Below the pieces are notes generated by a model, which was given only the letters and a program-made list of their open reading frames with translations, did no database searches and was not told the DNA's origin. Shown one piece after another: positions 10,538 through 20,955 of a stretch of 64,000 nt of DNA. The translations under genes were made by a program, and so were the position numbers. Location: positions 1-64,000 of the forward strand of contig JAIVFJ010000156.1 in assembly GCA_025765615.1 (NCBI GenBank), in the 5' to 3' direction. The DNA comes from Zopfochytrium polystomum. Its lineage: Eukaryota; Chytridiomycota; Chytridiomycetes; Chytridiales; Chytridiaceae. The first letter of the stretch is position 1. Each line of letters starts with the position of its first letter.

Positions 10538-11405
10538 GGAAAAATGAATGACCAACTTTATTCAGATTTGACCAAGTACGCTTCAAAGAAGATAAAGACA
10601 GGTGACCAAATTTCTTGTGAAGAGCTTGGACTGCTTCAATGTTCTGAGGGTTTGGTAAAGGGTCTGGGTCAGTTTGACTTAAAGTTGTTGTTGCAGTTTG
10701 CAAAGGAGCAGTTTGCTGTTGCGACTCACCTGGGGCGTCCCCCGAAGGTGTCGGCGCGTCCCTTCCAAGTTCTGCCCTGTCGAGACCATTATGTCCCGTC
10801 AGAAGAGAAGGGTCCACAACATAGACATTCCCTGTGTCCCTATGAGCAATGGTAAAGTCTGAACCATGTACCCGAGGATGCAATAGGGCTGTGTCTGCTG
10901 TGAAAGTCACGTTGTGACCTGTCTGCCGCACGATTTGCTGAACCGAGAGTAGAGTGTCTGAGAACTCTGGCACAAAGAGCGAGTTCCTCATGATGAGAGC
11001 TCTTCCGTTAACGAACAGGGTAAAGTCGCCCACTCCAGTGGCAGTTGCAAAGCCGTCAGCTGTTTTGATCTGCTGGGAGGTGGGCCGCAAGTTTGTGAAG
11101 TGCTCTTCACAAGGCGACATTGTCCTGGAAGCCCCAGAGTCAAGGATGACCTGGTGTGGGTTGCTGCCAGCAAGTCTTGCCATCAGCGCAGTCTCGTAGA
11201 TGTGGCGGTAGGTGACGTTGCGGTGGAGGAAACGCCCAGATTCGTACATCACTTTGTAGCCGAGGTTTGAGACAATGTTGTCAGTGATCCAGTCTGGATC
11301 CATTCTGCCGTCAAGAAGTGTAACTGTGAGTTCCACTTCAAATTCCTCCTCCGCCTCAACAGCCTGGCATGTTCCAATTTTAAACTCCCGTGCCGCAAGT
11401 GCCCT
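10538..11405 (-). pseudogene. Copia-C fragment: protease and GAG-pre-integrase
   Basis: A minus-strand open frame carries an intact aspartic protease motif (ILDSGASRTM, near 11,130) and, about 200 residues later, a GAG-pre-integrase motif (HKKFGHLS). This order is typical of Ty1/copia Pol. It differs from Copia-A, which has DNG in place of DSG, so it belongs to another family. Both ends are abrupt: at 10,538 it meets the Copia-B gag end head-on, and at 11,405 it touches the Copia-A 5' LTR. No Gag, RT or LTR of its own is present. Likely a deletion/rearrangement remnant. Confidence 0.75.
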
Positions 11406-11641
11406 TGTCACATTTTGGGTTTTTGCAGTAAGCAGTGTGCAGGAGCAACACCTCACACTGTGGTGCATGGGAGCACCAACTGTGATGAGGATTTGGTGCA
11501 TTTTTTGTCACCTCGTCTTTGTCACAATTTTGTTTAAAGCGAAACAGCATACATTGTACCACCTCAGCTTCACCATCACAAGAGAGTGGTCCACCAGAGT
11601 AGTTCACCACCATCCACAAACAGCAGCGGTCATTTCTTTCA
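11406..11641 (+). repeat. Copia-A 5' LTR, right arm
   Basis: 236-bp LTR starting TGTCAC (TGTTAG in the other copies) and ending TTTCA. Against the 3' LTR at 19,435 it lacks 10 bp near 11,560 and has substitutions, so the two LTRs of this element are no longer identical. The five bases before it (GCCCT) do not match the bases after the 3' LTR (GCATT), so no target duplication is preserved. Confidence 0.88.
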
Positions 11642-11655
11642 TACAAAATTGTGAC
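11642..11655 (+). promoter_or_regulatory. Putative primer-binding site, Copia-A
   Basis: TACAAAATTGTGAC starts at the first base after the LTR. It pairs at 13 of 14 positions with 11,521-11,534 in its own 5' LTR and at 14 of 14 with 19,550-19,563 in the 3' LTR. Confidence 0.65.
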
Positions 11656-12584
11656 CCATCCCAATCATCTGGAGTATAAACAACGTGCAGAACACAGCAA
11701 GACACTTGAAAAGCGCACAGAACGAGCAAACAGAAGCAGTGCCACTCGCCATCACACTATCAACTTGCTCAGTTTTTGTACCCCCACCATTCCACCACAT
11801 CTACACCACTTTTAACACTGGGGAAGACGTTTTGACGATCGTTTTTCGCTGCAGCAGCGTCGCAGAGCGTGTAACAGCACTCATCCACAACATCAGCCAC
11901 CTGATAATGTCGATTTCGAGAGTTTACGTTTGCAACTTCTTTCAATTGCTTTAGGAATCGCTTACCACCATTTGAAAGTACTCCTTTTGTTCTATCTACT
12001 CACGAAACGTCGCAATCCTCGACTGCTTCCTTGCTGCTTAGTAACTGTCGGCGTTTTGAACGAATTCAGTACTCAATTAGCACCAAATTTCACCCAAATT
12101 CGTCGAAATTTGTTGCCTGCAACTTCACACATTCACAACTCAGCCAAAACCCAACCAAATCGCTTAAAATCAATTTCTCTGCATTCAGCAACTGCTGATC
12201 TACGTGGGGCAACTCAGTGATTCTCTAAATTCGTCCTTGGCCACGTGGGATATTAAGTTGCAAGCTGCATCTGCATTTTGGCCCATCTGGTCACTCAATT
12301 TCCGCTTCAAACCCCGTGACAAGTCTGTTTTTTCTCGTCCCCAACTCACTACACACACGTTTTTTTCTTGTCCTCAAGTCACTACACACGTGTGCAAACT
12401 TGGCTACATCACCTATCCACCTATCCACACCCATACCTTGACCATCAAGTGTCGTGTCACGCTTGTTGAGTGTCGACTTAAAGACTGCTACTATTCCCTA
12501 CGAAGGGTTACCACTAAATCAGGGAAATCACTGCCTTTCAAATTTCTATTCTCCTGCAAAGCTCTCACACATTTCCTCCCAAGC
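11656..12584 (+). other. Copia-A 5' leader
   Basis: About 0.93 kb between the primer-binding site and the gag ATG. The outer part (to 12,256) is unique to this arm and resembles 24,930-25,400 plus 31,996-32,140 in reverse complement. The inner part is shared with the left arm. No coding function is recognised; an open frame enters Gag from 12,204 but lacks Gag-like sequence before 12,585. Confidence 0.7.
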
Positions 12585-14003
12585 ATGAGCGAGCGTGATC
12601 AAATCAAGTATGCTTCCCATGCATTCCCCATCCTCAAAGGCGCAGCAAATTTTGGAGATTGGCTGGACGACCTAATTTCAGAACTATCCAACAAAAGCAA
12701 TGGTCTCCGCCACTGCGTCGATCCAGACCGAATTAACGTATTACGCAATGATCAAGTGGACCCCAATGATCCTAATGTCGGCCCAACATGCAGAGTACGC
12801 AGGGGGCCCAACCACGGCGAGCATTATGCATTTGCACGAGACGGGCGTGAGCAGGTCAAATGGTTCCCAGGGACAGAAGACCAGAACGCATACTGTATCC
12901 TTCTCATTCGACGACATGTTGAACCAGAGCTTCTACCACAGTTCCCCCAACGAGGGCAGATTTTTGCCTACACACTGCTTGGAGAAATTGCGATTGCATG
13001 TCGAACAACAGATCAAGGATTAGCAAAGGAAATTATTGATGATTTCGAACGTATAAAAATGGAACCTGCAGAATCATCCGAGTCATTTGCAATGCGCTTC
13101 ATTACAGCTTACCACAAAGTAGAAAGCTTTGCAGAAAGTTCATCAGTGGAAATCCGCAGTCGCATCACACCATTTTCCAAAGTTGTGCAAGTCTTCGTAT
13201 CTGCCCTGAACAACATGCTAATCGATATGGGTGTTGCCAATACGTTCATGTTTGCAGGGAATCCTATCACTTCTGTTTCATCATTGACTAAACTAATCAC
13301 CTTATTTAAATCTACCGCCCGCCAAAATACATATGATGAGAGGCGGGATCGACTTGCAGCACAACAGGAGCGGGACCTGACAACAGCCATTCCAGAAGTC
13401 ACTACACCAACAGCAAATGTAATTATTCAGCGAAAAGTACACTATAGTCAACTCCGCTGTCGTGGCAGTTATCATAAACCTCAGCAGTACCAGCCGTATC
13501 CTAATATCCGCGCAACAACCTTGCAGTACCAAAACCCTCAGTCCCAACAGTACACACCGCGCCCATATGGTGGTTTTGGCCGAGGCTGAGGAACATGGCG
13601 AGGACAAAGTTCACGTGGAACAGCAACTGGTGGTACTGCAATGGGACGTGGCTCTGCGGGGAGTTGGTACCCTGCCCAGCAACAGTCTTTTGGAGTCCAA
13701 TGTCATGCATGTGGAGGCTATGGTCATGTTGCTCAACAGTGTGCCAACACATTTCTTCAGCAATTGCAGCAACAGCAACAGAATCAACCACCAGCAAACC
13801 CAAATGCGCTCTTACTCCAGCAACCAAACCCTCCACAACAGCAGATACCTGAAAACCAAGCACTTCTGCTACAGAACGGTGATTGGGATGACCAGCAAAG
13901 TGAGCAGTATGCTGCAGAACAGCAATTGTGGATGGAAACGCAACTCCAATCAGAGACCGAACAAGATGAAAGTCAACAGGATTTTTGGATGGCCTGGGAG
14001 TAA
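12585..14003 (+). pseudogene. Copia-A Gag (right arm)
   Basis: Retrotransposon Gag. The start chosen is the ATG at 12,585 (MSERDQIKYA), which matches the start region of Copia-B Gag. The N-terminal capsid-like region shares FGDWLDDL and IIDDFERIKMEP with Copia-B. A TGA at 13,587-13,589 interrupts the frame inside a glycine/arginine-rich stretch; the same frame then continues through a CCHC knuckle (CHACGGYGHVAQQC), a glutamine-rich region and the end WMAWE. The stop fits a single C-to-T change in a CGA arginine codon (context GRG-stop-GTWRG). Its 3' end overlaps the protease frame, which lies in the -1 frame. Confidence 0.88.
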
Positions 14004-14641
14004 TCCGGGCATTTGCAGTTAATGTCCCTTCCCTTCCAATTTCTTTTCCTGTACTCATCGACAACGGTTGCAATGTCACAACGCTTCGAGATTTCTCTCT
14101 CTTCATTCCCTATAGTTATACTCAGCAGAAATCTAGCATGCGTATCACCAAAGAAGGACCTATTCTTACTTGTGAAGGATTCGGCACAGCTCTCATACCA
14201 CTCGCCAACAACATCACACTTATAATTGAAGGTGCCCAATATGCTCCAGAATGTCCTGTCAACTTGGTCGCTGATCGGGACCTACAACTATGTGGCTTCT
14301 TCCATCTTGCACGAGACCTTCAACCTGGTACTATTTATCGTAGCAGTCCTGAGGAAGGAGATCCAGCCGTCCTTCAAATGATTCTTAGACATGATCTCCA
14401 ATGGTTCCCAACAGCAGCAAACCCCAACTTCAACTACAGCAAACAATTTATTGCACACTGCACCAGTAAACTTTACAACCTCTTCAGCTCTGCAGAACCA
14501 GTTGATACACTCAGTATACGCACAGCCTTTCTCAACAGCAAAGCTCCAAACACTCAGCGCATGCATGAACGCCTCGACCATATCCCTTATGCAAGACTAC
14601 GAGCAATGAAGGAGCGCCGTACATGTGCTGACTTTCCTGAC
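13985..14641 (+). pseudogene. Copia-A protease and GAG-pre-integrase (right arm)
   Basis: Pol begins in the -1 frame relative to Gag with a short overlap (13,985-14,003), consistent with -1 frameshifting, although no classical slippery heptamer is obvious. A retropepsin-like segment carries LIDNGCNVTTL near residue 25; the expected motif is D-S/T-G, so Asn replaces the usual Ser/Thr. The GAG-pre-integrase segment (RMHERLDHIPYARLRAM) lies near the end. The frame ends FPD followed by the solo LTR. Joining across the LTR, minus one CTGAC, gives CADFPD-IKLDLL, an uninterrupted Pol frame. Confidence 0.75.
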
Positions 14642-15865
14642 TGATGAAATCCCACCCAGGACTGGAGGGACTTGGTGTGTGTGGGGATGAAGAGAGAGAG
14701 AGAGAGAGAGAGAGCAGTGATGATGGAAAAGGGAGAGGAGTGAGAGGATGTAGAGAGGAGAGAGGAGTGAGTGGGCAGAGATGGAAGAGAGAGCAAATGG
14801 AGGAAGAGAGAGTGGCTTGTTTTGCACTGGATTCTGTCAAAGCAGCAAGGAGGGGGTTGGATTCCTTGTTTGATCTCTGTGAGAGGTTGCTGCTTTTATA
14901 CTCCTGCAGGTTGGAGCCATCAGAAAACAGAGGGAGCAGTGGGCTGCACAGAGCAGGCCACAGAAATGAGATAAAACTGGCTGAGCACCAACCCCCAGCC
15001 TGGGCTAAGTACCCATTCAGGGCTGAGTACCACCCAGGGCTGGGCATCACTCAGGGCTGAGCACCAGCCAGGGCTAAGTACCAGCCTGGGCTGAGCACCA
15101 CCCAGGGCTGAGTACCAGCCTGGGCTGTGCACCACCTAGGGCTAAGTACCAGCCAGGGCTGAGTACCACCTTGGGCTGAGCACTTTGTCTGGGCTGAGTA
15201 CCACCAGGAACCAATTTACAGCTTGTTTGAGAAACAGTTGCTTGTAAATTGGTTTGGTTGTTTCCAAATCAGGAAGCTTGTTTGGGAAACAAGCCGCTTT
15301 TTTCCTTGTTTTTAGAAATCCAATGATTGGTGCAATCTCTGGTGAGCTCAGTTTTTATCTCATTTTTAGAAATGCAGTGATTGGTGCAATCCCTGATTCC
15401 TAAATGCCTGTTGCATTGCTCAGATTGCACAGCACAGCAGGAAAGCTGGAATTCCAGATCAGGAAGCGGAATTCCGGTGCAGAGAGAGGAATTCCAGATC
15501 AGGAAGCGGAATTCCGATGCAAAAGGGCGGAATTCCGGTGCAGAGAGCGGAATTCCGGAGCCTGGGGCAGTGGTACACTGCTTCTGCATGCTTGCTGTGC
15601 TGTGTTATATGTGCAGAGTGCGTAGTTTGCGCGTTTTTGTGCATGTTCTAATTGCATTGTTCCTACCGGTAGGATGAACAAAGCTAGAACAACAGCCGCC
15701 TTTGCCTATCTCTTTTTATTGAGAACAGATTAGCCCTTCCGAGCGCCCCATTCAAGTATTGAATCTACTGAGCCCTTCAAACACCCCATCCAATGTGATT
15801 GGATGGAGTTCTCAAAGGGATCATCAGTAACGGGCGTAGTGTACCCCGTGGGTCGAATCTCAACA
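14642..15865 (-). mobile_element. Solo LTR inserted in Copia-A integrase (right arm)
   Basis: Same 1,224-bp solo LTR as at 4,876-6,099, here on the minus strand. The flanking target duplication is CTGAC (14,637-14,641 and 15,866-15,870), the reverse complement of the left-arm GTCAG. Length, position and TSD are identical in both arms. Confidence 0.88.
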
Positions 15866-16896
15866 CTGACATTAAGCTGGACTTACTTGAAGAACCGTGT
15901 AAGGCCTGCATTATTGCCAAACAGACTCGTGCTGCTATTCCACATACAGATCCTCCAGATAAACTACCAGGCGAACATTTAGCCTTTGATCTAGTGGAAG
16001 TCAAACCAAAGTTTCGAGGACAATATGGCTTTGCTCTCATTGCCATTGACTATGCAAGTAATTATCTCTGGTCGACAAACCTTCGGAGAAAGTCAGAAGC
16101 ACTACCGGAGGCCATTAAGATCATCCAACAATTGGAGACAGTTAGGGATGTTCGTGTAAAGGACGTCCGCTTTGATGGTGGGGAACTGAATTCACTCGCT
16201 TTTAACCGTTTCTGTGCATCACGTGGCATCCGCGTTGAAGTCAGTCCACCTCATACACCTGAGCTGAATGGGAAAGCAGAGCGAGCAGTTCGAACAGTCA
16301 TGGATGTCACACGATCTCTTCTAAGACATGCAGGTTCACCGTGGTCATGGTGGGGATACGCGATTCGACATGCAGTAGATATCATCAATACACTTCCTGT
16401 CCTCAGCCGTGGATTACTATCTCCAGTTGAAACGCTTCTTGGATTCCCTCCATGCATCAGTCAATTCAGAGTTTTTGGCTCAGGATGTTTGTATCATATC
16501 ACAGCAAAGGAACGTGGACAAACACATCAGTTTAAAAAGCTTGCAGAACGCGCCTGACCAGCAATTTACATTGGAAACATTGGTCGTTCCATTGCTCGTT
16601 TGATTGACATCAGCACGGGTAGAGTAATCACTCATCGATTGGATGACCTTGTGGTTGCAGAAGACAGTTTCCCTCGCCTCAGCACCTCAGCAGCAGAGGA
16701 TATTGCTCAGGACCTAGTTCATCAGCTAACACCACTCCTCAGCAAAGATGAACTTACATCAACTGAACAAAACATCACCAACCTCCTTCGTGAAGCCAAT
16801 GTTCGCGTGGATCAATTCCCAGAACCAGGACCAGCAGCAGTAGCTGAACGACAACCTTCCACAGAACTAGCACCAAATGAACATGAAGTGGTCCAG
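15866..16896 (+). pseudogene. Copia-A Pol: integrase (right arm, 3' piece)
   Basis: Integrase, which joins the cDNA to the host genome. It shows the end of the zinc-binding region (CKACIIAKQTR), then the RNase H-fold core: HLAFDLVEV (first Asp), VRFDGGELNS (second Asp) and PELNGKAERAVRTV (Glu). The C-terminal part (YHITAKERG) runs into an in-frame TGA at 16,556-16,558, after which the frame continues IYIGNIGRSIARL. The stop again fits CGA to TGA. The frame reaches 16,896 (VVQ), where the intron-like module starts. Confidence 0.85.
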
Positions 16897-17426
16897 GTAC
16901 GGCAGCGAAAGTGAATCGGATAACGATGTACAGCACGAAGTGTTGGAGGTGGCGGCACGACGGGATGGACTCTGTGTTACCGCAATTCACGCCATCTCCA
17001 GTGGGCCTTACCTACGAGCACTAAAGCCGGGGGACCAATCGGATGAGTGAGGGCGGCGACTGGCTCTGTGACTGCAGGCGCACTCTCGGCTGGGAGTGAC
17101 GTGGGTGGCGCAACCGAAGGCCCTGGGCCATACCGACCCTGCGGGAGCTAGTGTGGCGTGGACCCAAGTCAGAAGGGATGGATGCCTGTTTGGGGAGCCC
17201 ATTCTGTAAGGAACACCACCAGGGGAGATAGGTCCCTTGGCGCCTGACGTTACGCATGGGGGAAAGTGCGGAAGGCGGGCTGTGGAGAGAGGAAGAGAAG
17301 GCTCTCTGGCACGGGGTGTCCCGAGCCGCATCGTGCAGAAGGCTCACCTGCCAATGATTTTTCTATTTCCTTTTCTGCATCCTAATACTCACAAACACCT
17401 CTGTCATTTTACTAACACCACCAAAG
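16897..17426 (+). other. Intron-like GC-rich module between integrase and RT
   Basis: 530 bp with stops in all forward frames, inside an otherwise open Pol. The donor is CAG then GTACGG, a branch sequence TACTAAC lies at 17,410-17,416 and the acceptor is CCAAAG at 17,426. The upstream frame (EHEVVQ) and downstream frame (HTPDDK, then a PPPEPP linker) join in phase 0. The interior (about 16,905-17,350) is much more GC-rich than the element around it. A similar module occurs at 29,277-29,710 in Copia-B, also starting with GTA at its 5' edge. No known ribozyme or RNA family was recognised. Confidence 0.65.
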
Positions 17427-19151
17427 CATACCCCTGATGACAAAACAATTGCTGAAACACCAACTAGAGACCTACCACCTCAAGCGCCACCACCAGAACC
17501 ACCACCACCAGAGCCTCCACCTACACATGTGCGCAAATCACCATGCAGCCCTACGCACAGCCCATCTCCAAAACATACTCGATCTGGACATCTATATTTA
17601 ACCAGTGTCAAATGTCCAGACCTGGTAACACGCACTGAGGCCATGAGTGGAAAGTGGTCCAAAGAGTGGATAGCAGCAGAGCAAACAGAGATTGACGCTC
17701 TCAGAATGCTTGCAGCTTTCGAAGTCGTTGATCGACCCAAGAATGTCAATGTTGTGCAGAACAAATGGGTTTACAAGGTCAAGCTTCGACCAGACGGCAG
17801 CATTGAGCGCTTTCGCGCACGACTAGTGGCTAAGGGCTTTACACAGCGTCATGGCGTTGATTTCTGGAACACTCACTCTCCTGTTGTTCGCATCAATAGT
17901 CTACGATGGCTCCTTGCTATGACAGCCTCAAACGGTTGGGACACAGCTATGGTCGATATTAGCAATGCCTACCTCAACAGCAAACTTGATGTCCCCATCT
18001 ACATGGAGCAACCAGATGGCTACCGTTCGGATGGCAAGGTCTGGCTTTTGCACAAAGCTGTCAACGGTATCAAGCAAGCGGGGCGTTGTTGGTACCAGGA
18101 ACTCATTGGTCGTCTCAAATCTGCTGACTACCAACAAAGCGCAGCAGATCTGTGCATCCTCTTCAAGCGCACAAAGGAACGTATTATTTTCATTGCTATC
18201 TATGTCGATGATATTTGTTTCTTTGGGCACACAGAGGAAATCACCTCTGCCATCAATTTGCTAAAATCCTTCTATAAGCTCCGCGAACTAGGTCATATCA
18301 AGACCGTACTGAATATGGAAGTTCATCGAACACCAACTGGCATCTACTTGCATCAACGAGCTTACACCAAAGAGTTACTCCAACGCCATGCAGACCTATT
18401 CAATGGAAAGAAGACAGCAGTAACTGCTCTCCCCAGTCCTCTCACTCTTCAACCTCAAGAAAATGATGAACCCACAGCAAATCAACAGCTCTACCAAGCA
18501 ATCCTTGGTGGCATCAACTATTTTGCAACACACACACGACCAGACTTGGCACCAGCAGTCTCATATCTTGGCGCCTTCAGCAAGGACCCAAGCAAACACC
18601 ACTTGCAGATCCTCATTCGAGTCCTTCAATACATCAATGGTACACGTGAGTATGGTTTGCTTTATTCCAACACAGGGTCTGGAATTTTCGGCTACTCGGA
18701 TGCTGCTCATGGAGTTCATGCTGATGGGAAATCACAACTTGGCTACTTCATTTTGTTTGGAAATACCGCTATCAGCTGGGCATCAACTCGCAGTCCTACA
18801 GTTATGCTGTCACCTCAGCAAGCAGAATACGTTGCAGTCTCAGAACTAGGACGAGAACTGGAGGCCATCTCACAACAGCACACAGCACTTATGCTCCCAT
18901 CCCCAACTCCTATTCCAATCTATACTGACAACCAAGGCGTTATCAATTTGAGCTCAAACGATCTCTACACTAATAGGTCAAAACATATTCTGGTTAAGTA
19001 TCACTATATCCGGGAACTGGTTGATTGACAAGTGATTCGACTGGAATGGATTCGTGGTGGCGAGCAACCAGCAGATTATCTTACAAAATCATTACCAGCT
19101 GCTTTAGGTGCTTATCACCTTAGTCATATTGGTCTTTGTTGTGTGCCTTAG
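17427..19151 (+). pseudogene. Copia-A Pol: reverse transcriptase and RNase H (right arm)
   Basis: It starts after the module with a proline-rich linker, then the copia RT: WVYKVKLRPDGSIERFRARL, KGFTQRHGVDF, and the catalytic YVDD in IAIYVDDICFF near 18,205. RNase H follows with DAAHGVHADGKS, AEYVAVSELGRE, IYTDNQGVINL and the terminal PADYLTKSLPAALGAYHL. An in-frame TGA at 19,026-19,028 (context LVD-stop-QVIRLEW) cuts the last part; the true end is the TAG near 19,151. The Copia-B homologue reads through this position, so the stop is a lesion unless it is recoded. Confidence 0.9.
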
Positions 19152-19425
19152 TTTCTGTCGCCTTTCTTTATTTGTATTGCATTCCCTTTCTCCTTTCTCT
19201 TTCTTGCCCTTCTTCTTTTCTGCATTGCTTCTTATATTCCTGCATTCAAGCTTCTTTGCTCTCCATCTACAAATTTCATATGGGCATTCTTTTCTTATTG
19301 TTCTGCCACCTGGTGGCCAGTCATACCTGTTTATTGCTTTTCCTTAACCAGTGTACGGTTTCCTTACGTTGCCTATGGCGTAAGGTTTTCCTCCGTGCTG
19401 GCCCTTTTACTCCTGCCCACAGCTT

Positions 19426-19434
19426 AGGGGGGAG
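19426..19434 (+). promoter_or_regulatory. Polypurine tract, Copia-A
   Basis: AGGGGGGAG directly before the 3' LTR; the plus-strand priming site. The same tract precedes the LTRs at 1,305 (minus) and 31,767. Confidence 0.85.
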
Positions 19435-19680
19435 TGTTAGATTTTGGGTTTTTGCAGTAAGCAGTGTGCAGGAGCAACACCTCACACTGTGGTGCATGGG
19501 AGCACCAACTGTGATGAGGATTTGGTGCATTTTTTGTCACCTCGTCTTTGTCACAATTTTGTATAAAGCCAAACAGCATACATTGTACAACAGTCTCCCA
19601 CCTCAGCTTCACCATCACAAGAGAGTGGTCCACCAGAGTAGTTCACCACCACCCACAAACAGCAGCAGTCATTTCTTTCA
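19435..19680 (+). repeat. Copia-A 3' LTR, right arm
   Basis: 246 bp, TGTTAG...TTTCA, with TATAAAG at 19,562-19,568 and the primer-like segment GTCACAATTTTGTA at 19,550-19,563. Followed by GCATT, where Helitron coding sequence resumes on the minus strand. Confidence 0.92.
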
Positions 19681-20955
19681 GCATTCAGTTCCCTCCTTGC
19701 TTGGCCGATGTTTTGGGGTAAACACATCAACTACTTTCTGAGAGCTGTCACTGCTTCTTTCATCAAAAGCTCCTTTCTTGACCTTATGCCCAATGCAGAA
19801 ATCTAACAAGCTCATGTTGGCAAACAGAGCATTCATGTCTCTTTTCATGTACAGTATGAGCAATGTTGAGTCTGCAGCAGTGATTTCAGCAGGGGCATCA
19901 GCAGCTTGCCTCATCACTTCAAATCGCTCAGAGTCAAAGTTTATGCTGAAATGGACAAACTCCAATGAGCAGCTGACGTGCTTGCCTCCAGAAAGGAGTC
20001 TGAATGTTTCACCTCCACCAATGTCCCTGCGCTCCAGTGTTTGCAGCATTATAGAGCGAAGAACAGTGGGGGGGTCTTTATCATCTCCTGCTCTTTGAAC
20101 AACTGCATTGAATGTGCTGTTGATATTTCTGCTGCGCTTTTCAGCCTTGGATGCATACTTGACCATATATTCAAATGCAGCCCTCACATCAATAATGATT
20201 TGGAAGTCCACATTTCCTCTCCAATGGTGAAGCTTTAGAGGACAATGTGGATTCATAAATGGATCATTTCTCCTGAGAGCAATTTTCGCAGTGACCTTTC
20301 CAGAAACTTCTTCAAAAATTATGTGAGTGCTCTCACAGGCAGAGCAGGGGAATCCAAATCTACACCCATCCTGCCTCTCTGAATAGCAGTATCCATTATT
20401 CCTACAGACATGCCGCTGCACACAGTTGCACAATTCTTCATAATCCTTGGCCATTTCTTCAGCTTGATCAAGTTTCCCTTAAATATCGACAGATGATGGA
20501 TGGGGATCTGGAACAGTGCCAGTTGGATTCTGCACAGCCTGTCGTGGATTGTAGGCAGAGATGAGTGTGTCCACATAGTGGCAGACTCTTCTCTCAGCTG
20601 TCTTCCCTTCTTCAACAAGTTCACGCAGACTTTCTGGATCAAGATTCTCCACTTCCAGTGCTTCTGGATTGGCCAGTTTCTTGGCAGCTTCCCTTCCAGT
20701 CCACACTTTGCTGCACAGGTCCACAAGGCCAGGATCATTTGAAAGCTTGACAGCACCATGAGCATGAACTGTTGTGTGTGCCTGCCACTCATATCTATAC
20801 CAAATCCAATCATTCTTCAAGGTTTTTGAAAAGAAAGCGTCGACAAATGCTTCAAGGCGCTCTGTGAGATACCAATCCACAAGGTGTTGGCACCGAGAAA
20901 CTTGCAAAGCCCTTTCTGCAGGGGATGCAAGAAGCCCTGCTGGCAGCAAGCGATG
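19681..20955 (-). pseudogene. Helitron RepHel, Rep domain and middle region
   Basis: Minus-strand continuation of the Helitron transposase. It carries the HUH nickase signature (EWQAHTTVHAHG near 20,770; the two His flank one Ala) and a downstream tyrosine region (CHYVDTLISAYNP). It continues with a cysteine-rich stretch (RHVCRNNGYCYSERQDGC, FGFPC) and RNDPFMNPHCP, as in the PIF1-like Helitron family. A TAA at 20,477-20,479 interrupts the frame, which continues unchanged on the other side. The last codons (GTEC) end at 19,681 against the Copia-A LTR. The next part of the protein is at 1-1,059. Confidence 0.85.

Larger units (their letters stand above)
12257..19680 (+). repeat. Right arm of the giant inverted repeat
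   Basis: Reverse complement of 1,060-8,484. The match extends four more bases into the flanks (GCAT) at the outer end. The spacer between the arms is 8,485-12,256. Confidence 0.92.

Noticed and set aside
16897..17426. Intron-like module considered as a group I or group II self-splicing intron
   Set aside because: The 5' end is GTACGG and not GTGCG, there is no domain V-like hairpin or P7-like core that I can see, and the TACTAAC/AG signals fit the spliceosome.
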